NCBI RefSeq assembly: GCF_021869535.1
Contig: NW_026262581.1
Span: 100,988,271 to 101,052,270 of the forward strand
From: Mytilus californianus
Taxonomy: Eukaryota; Mollusca; Bivalvia; Mytilida; Mytilidae
Length of the DNA: 64,000 bases
Direction of reading: 5' to 3'
Both the position numbers and the translations under genes were made by a program. The notes under the pieces were generated by a model. It made no database searches and was not told the DNA's origin. It worked only from the letters and a program-made list of their open reading frames with translations. This document shows, piece by piece, positions 60,301 through 64,000 of this stretch. The first letter of the stretch is position 1, and every line of letters begins with the position of its first letter.

Positions 60301-60359
60301 CTTTGAACGAGCGGTCAGTAACTGCGAGTACTCTCGGATCTGTCCTTCTTTGTTGTGTG

Positions 60360-60960
60360 GATGTATAAATGCTCCTCTGAAATATTGATTATATGGAAAA
60401 TTTCATTATTAGCGCTCTCATGTGTACAAGAGAGGCGAAAGATACCAGAGGGACATTCAAACTCATAAGTCGAAAATAAACTGACAACGCCAATTCTCGC
60501 CATGCAGATTTTTATGAAACTTATATCATTAACAGCTAAGTCCTTTTCAACCGAGTTTTGTCTACCGCGCGACGCGTTGCCGGGGACATAGAAATACCGG
60601 GCGTCCATCCCTCCGTCCGGTCTTGCTGACGCTCTCACGTGTACAATTCTTGCCAAATTTTTATAAAACTTATATCATAGGTTTATATCAAAATGTCTCG
60701 GACAAGTTCGAAAATCAGTGCCGATCAATTATTTAAAAAAGAGTTATACCCCTTTGAAATAATATTCAAATAGAAAATTTCATTGTTAGCGCTCTCATGT
60801 GTACAATTCTTGGCAGATTTTTATGAAACTTACATCATAGGTTTATATCAGCAATGTCTCGGATAAGTTCGAAAATCAGTGCCGATCAAATATTTAAGTT
60901 ATGCCCCTATGGAATATTAATTATATTGGAAATTGCATTGTATTTGCTCTCAAGTCTTCA
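60360..60960. repeat. ~158-bp array with nested insertion
   Basis: GCTCTCA recurs at 60414, 60631, 60791 and 60946 (spacings 217, 160 and 155), each near GTGTACAATTCTTG, TTTTATGAAACTTA and GTTCGAAAATCAGTGCCGAT-type text. The first interval is longer because 60427-60491 is a reversed fragment of repeat F, and because of a GC-rich stretch (ACCGCGCGACGCGTTGCCGG, about 60563-60582). The 113-codon frame 60315-60656 is a chimera of these repeats. Confidence 0.8.
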
Positions 60961-61339
60961 TTTTTCTAAGCTATTTATAAGAAAAGGAATCGCTATAATG
61001 TTTGCAGTTGTATACTTTATTCAAAGAATTATATTATTATAATTTTTTGTATAGTTGAAGTTTAAAAAAATAAATCTTTGAGACTTCCTTCTTTAGAATG
61101 TTCTACATACGCTTTTATTTCTTTGCTTGCTAACTATTTTATAAATAGAACGCCTTTTTTCTTTGTGGATTCTTGCGCTTACTTTAAGTTTTATACTGCA
61201 AAAAGACTAAGCTGTTAACTCATATTTATTTTCTTAAGAATTTTTTTCAACGACGTAAATTTGCATGATCTCATGTTCCTGTTTTGAAATGATTAGTTAT
61301 GCAGTTACACTGATAACATCTTCTATAATAGGCGTTACA

Positions 61340-61790
61340 TCTTATGGGCCAGTAGTTACATTTTCGGGGACTGGAGTTGCGTCATCATTGGTTTGATCTT
61401 CTAATGGGTTGTGTTTATGTAGATTACAAGGACTGGTGTATGGCATTTCTTTTAAGGCGTAAACACCAGATTTACGAAAAGCAGACTTGCAAATTTGAAG
61501 ATGAGAGAGCAGAATTATAAGATTAACTAGCTGTATCTTCGGATTACAGTAATTGAACTTGAATGTTGAAATCTGCAAATATTTTGAGCTGTAAATTCTG
61601 TCAAATGATCTAATCAATCAACACTCATAGGCTGTAGAACATGAATAGCCTTGGAAGGCAAGCCATGCAAAATAGTTAGTTCCAAAATATCAATAATATC
61701 TCGTGTTATATGAGTCATGTGGCCGTCATGCAGTAGCACAGTGTGTTCAGCTGAAAAACTTCTCATAGTGACCATCTTGTTTCAATAGCA
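61340..61790 (-). mobile_element. pogo/Tigger-type transposase remnant
   Basis: The minus strand from about 61742 reads TVLLHDGHMTHITRDIIDIL, ELTILHGLPSKAIHVLQPMS, VD and then a stop. This is the conserved end of a DDE_1 (pogo/Tigger) transposase (usual form: L-L-x-DGH-x-S/T-H-x-T ... LP-P-x-T-x-H-x-LQP-L-D-V). After a disrupted stretch, AFRKSGVYAL (within 61342-61617) matches the A-F-R-x-x-G-I-Y-P-L segment that follows the catalytic domain in this family. Stops and missing parts make it inactive. It lies in the large lectin intron. Confidence 0.8.
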
Positions 61791-62177
61791 GACTTGTTAG
61801 CACCTGGTGTAACCCCTTTTAGTAACTCCTGTCTCATACGCTTACCTGACAAAGTTCAAAATGTGTTTCAAGGAAAAGTTACCTGATATGAATATGAGAT
61901 GTTTGTAAACAAGAGTTTAAACACGCCGATGTGTCTATCTTTTCAGTCTACTTTGTTCTATTCAAACAAAGAGCAGATATTCAAAATATTTTAAAAATTC
62001 ATGCGATTCACATACCTTAGATGCAAAAGGCATATACATACACTTCGGAAGTACTGGAAAAAATTATAGTTGAACATATTGATCAATCTCCCTTTCAAAT
62101 TTAAATGTATATGTCGAGGATTGAAAAAGTTGAGAAGGAAGATTTACGAATTTATTTTTATTGTCCTAAAACATGCG

Positions 62178-62430
62178 ATTATGCTCCATGAGAATCGGAT
62201 CCAGATTTCACCTTCCCACCGTTTGTAATTATGCTCCATGGGAATCTGATCCAGATTTCACCTTCCCACCGTTTGTAATTATGCTCCATGGGAATCTGAT
62301 CCAGATTTCACCTTCCCACCGTTTGTAATTATGCTCCATGGGAATCGGATCCAGATTTCACCTTCCCACCGTTTGTAATTATGCTCCATGGAAATCGGAT
62401 CCAGATTTAACCATCCCACCGTTTGTAATT
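62178..62430. repeat. 50-bp minisatellite
   Basis: ATTATGCTCCATGGGAATC starts at 62178, 62228, 62278, 62328 and 62378, so the unit is exactly 50 bp with five copies. Differences are single bases (GAGAATCGG, GGGAATCTG, GGAAATCGG). The 84-codon minus-strand frame across it is a repeat translation. Confidence 0.93.
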
Positions 62431-63364
62431 GTTCGTGTAATTGCTCATCGTGATTCGTCCCTCCGCGGATTTTGGATCGGTATACCCGGTGTGTGCAAGT
62501 CATCATCATACTTGTCGACAATCGTATATACAAAATTGTGAGAAATCATTAGTCTTATGACGTTTACAAAAATTCACGCAAATGAGAATGGAGAAATAAT
62601 GGCATACTCGATTCACTACTACCCGTTCTGATCGGACGTGGATTTGTATTTATACATACAGGCCCGCACAGTCATTCGTACAACCTACGTCAGCTGGGGT
62701 TTAAATGCCGGCTGGGTGGTTAACATTCATCAGTCAATCATTCGGGTTAAAAACAAAAACCAAGATATACAGAGGTCTGAACTAGGTCTAAAAAATAATC
62801 AAAATGTCTACCAGTTATGGCAAGTTCTCATTGGCTTAGAGTCTAGGTAAGTAGTGTATAAATTTAAATAGTCTGTCAACACCTGTCAAGATACCCAACA
62901 AGGCAAAATACTAAGAAATAAACCACGAAACCGTGGTAAACTCTTGAGACGTGCCACATTCACATGTCGATGGGTTTAACCAGTTTTAACTCTTGCTCTT
63001 TAATGCCGCGTTCTTGGCGGAGAAGTAACGAATACAATTTTTACTGAAGGAGATTAAACTATTATTTCAAATAAGCAACATAAATATGATATTGAATTTA
63101 TTTACTTTTTGTTTGAATCAATGCTATTTTAGAGACTGCAATGCTTCTTTTCTTTAAAATATTTTTTTTTCGTTTTATTTCATATTGTATAATACTATAA
63201 ACTTTCAAGGTATTTGTTTTGTATAACAATTTTTTTTCCTTTTTGAGATAATTGTCATGACTTTAGCTGTTCACACATTATATTCTAACAGCATTTTGTA
63301 TTTTTCAAAATAATTTAAGTAAAGGACGTAAAGGCCTTCTTTAATAAACAAACCAAGAACTTAC
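62431..63364. other. No gene seen (lectin intron 1); SINE-like 3' part
   Basis: 62605-62770 resembles the end of the SINE-like family (GATCGGACGTGGATTTGTAT, TTTATACATACAGGCC). The rest is AT-rich intron ending at the lectin exon 1 donor. Confidence 0.45.
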
Positions 63365-63680
63365 GAGTATGTACATTTCCGTAAAGTTTCCATTTGACAT
63401 CTGTGATAACTTTAACCAAATCTATCCCAGTAAATGTCTGATCAGAATGAAGTAGGCATTTCTTTCCGTTTAGATCATATATAAACCTTGAACATGGTCC
63501 ATATGGGTTATTCTTGCAGAGTATAGCACATTCAATTCCAGAACGCACATAATCGGTGAAAAATACATCATTACTCATTAAACATTCTGTTCCAATTTTC
63601 TTAAACTTCCAAAGAAAAGCGTTTGTTAATGGTAACACAAGGAAAATACGTATTTTGAAATCTTTTAGCAAAGAGAACAT
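63365..63680 (-). CDS. PAN/C-type lectin protein, exon 1 (start)
   Basis: First coding exon of a 242-aa secreted protein (316+174+239 nt). ATG at 63680 begins a hydrophobic leader (FLVLPLTNA, cleavage likely near residue 21). A PAN/apple-type domain follows (about 24-103): FLWKFKKIGTECLMSND, SGIECAILCKNNPYGPCSRF and NGKKCLLHS, with Cys 33, 51, 55, 63 and 75. The donor ACTC|GTAAGTTC begins at 63364, phase 1, matching exon 2 (C+GT = Arg106). Intron 1 is 13.1 kb. PAN plus C-type lectin is a plausible extracellular recognition architecture. A TATAATTCAG string just upstream of the ATG could be an acceptor, so a non-coding first exon may lie beyond it. Confidence 0.9.
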
Positions 63681-64000
63681 ACTGAATTATAGATGTAAAA
63701 CAAAAAAATGGTAGTGCCGTAGAACGCGGTCCCTTTCCTTTTCATTAAATATTGCATATAATCGCAGCGCAAATATTTAATCAACTTTTGTATTCATCAA
63801 ATCAGGTTGATCTTGTGAACAGAGTACAGAAGTTTCGATTGAATTATTTTTCATATTCAAATGCAATCATAGGTTATACCATTCAATCATAGCTTTGATT
63901 GAAACTTAATCTGCATACGTATATAATGCATAAAAATGTATCAAAGAACTTTTGCATCGTACTGGATGACTTGAATTACTTATTTTGTAATTGCATGATT
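63681..64000 (-). other. Upstream of lectin start; nothing certain
   Basis: 320 bp up to the window edge. Apart from the possible acceptor beside the ATG I see no TATA box, array or exon I would defend. Confidence 0.35.

Noticed and set aside
60315..60656. 113-codon minus-strand frame
   Set aside because: A chimera of repeat E end, repeat F and the 158-bp array; not a gene.
62178..62430. Regular 50-bp repeats resembling a CRISPR array
   Set aside because: Head-to-tail identical units with no spacers; a minisatellite.

Overview
This is an AT-rich, intron- and transposon-dominated eukaryotic window. Several dispersed repeat families in it (for example the copies at 5085-5278, 41745-41940 and 16135-16890) look like the abundant repeats of mussel (Mytilus) genomes as I remember them, and the gene content (single-exon Toll-like receptors, a universal stress protein, a PAN plus C-type lectin protein) fits a marine bivalve. 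I could not run a database search, so the species call is an inference. All three recognisable host loci lie on the minus strand.

Layout. (1) 1-7.6 kb has no convincing gene. It holds a 35-bp minisatellite, a 160-bp array, a 40-bp minisatellite and dispersed repeats. (2) About 7.7-31 kb is a tandem segmental duplication carrying three copies of one Toll-like receptor gene. Copy 1 (8267-10636) is a full-length intact single-exon TLR of 789 aa. Copy 2 (17167-18170) is a pseudogene split by a SINE with a 10-bp target duplication, and it also has a nonsense codon and two large deletions. Copy 3 (23473-25843) is near full length but carries nonsense codons and frameshifts. (3) 31.1-38.9 kb is a four-exon universal stress protein (USP) gene. 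It was assembled from splice signals and intron phases and predicts 177 aa with a His-rich tail. Its introns contain a LINE reverse-transcriptase remnant and a MULE-type transposase remnant. A 1.36-kb foldback element lies 214 bp upstream of its ATG. (4) 40.5-48 kb is repeat-rich and includes remnants of a Penelope-like element and a LINE. (5) 48.5-63.7 kb is a three-exon gene for a secreted PAN/apple plus C-type lectin-like protein (242 aa, phase-1 introns). Its first intron of about 13 kb holds a pair of TA-flanked MITEs around a 0.9-kb segment inside a satellite, an element with long inverted repeats, a pogo-type transposase remnant and several arrays.

How it fits together. The TLR and the lectin-like protein are plausible innate-immune recognition molecules, and the USP is a cytosolic stress protein. 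Nothing in the sequence shows that the three are co-regulated. The strongest points for a second look are: the TLR with a Tyr in place of the BB-loop proline and a coiled-coil tail; the birth-and-death record in the TLR array; the foldback element in the USP upstream region; the MITE composite; and five unrelated tandem arrays that share a period near 144-165 bp.
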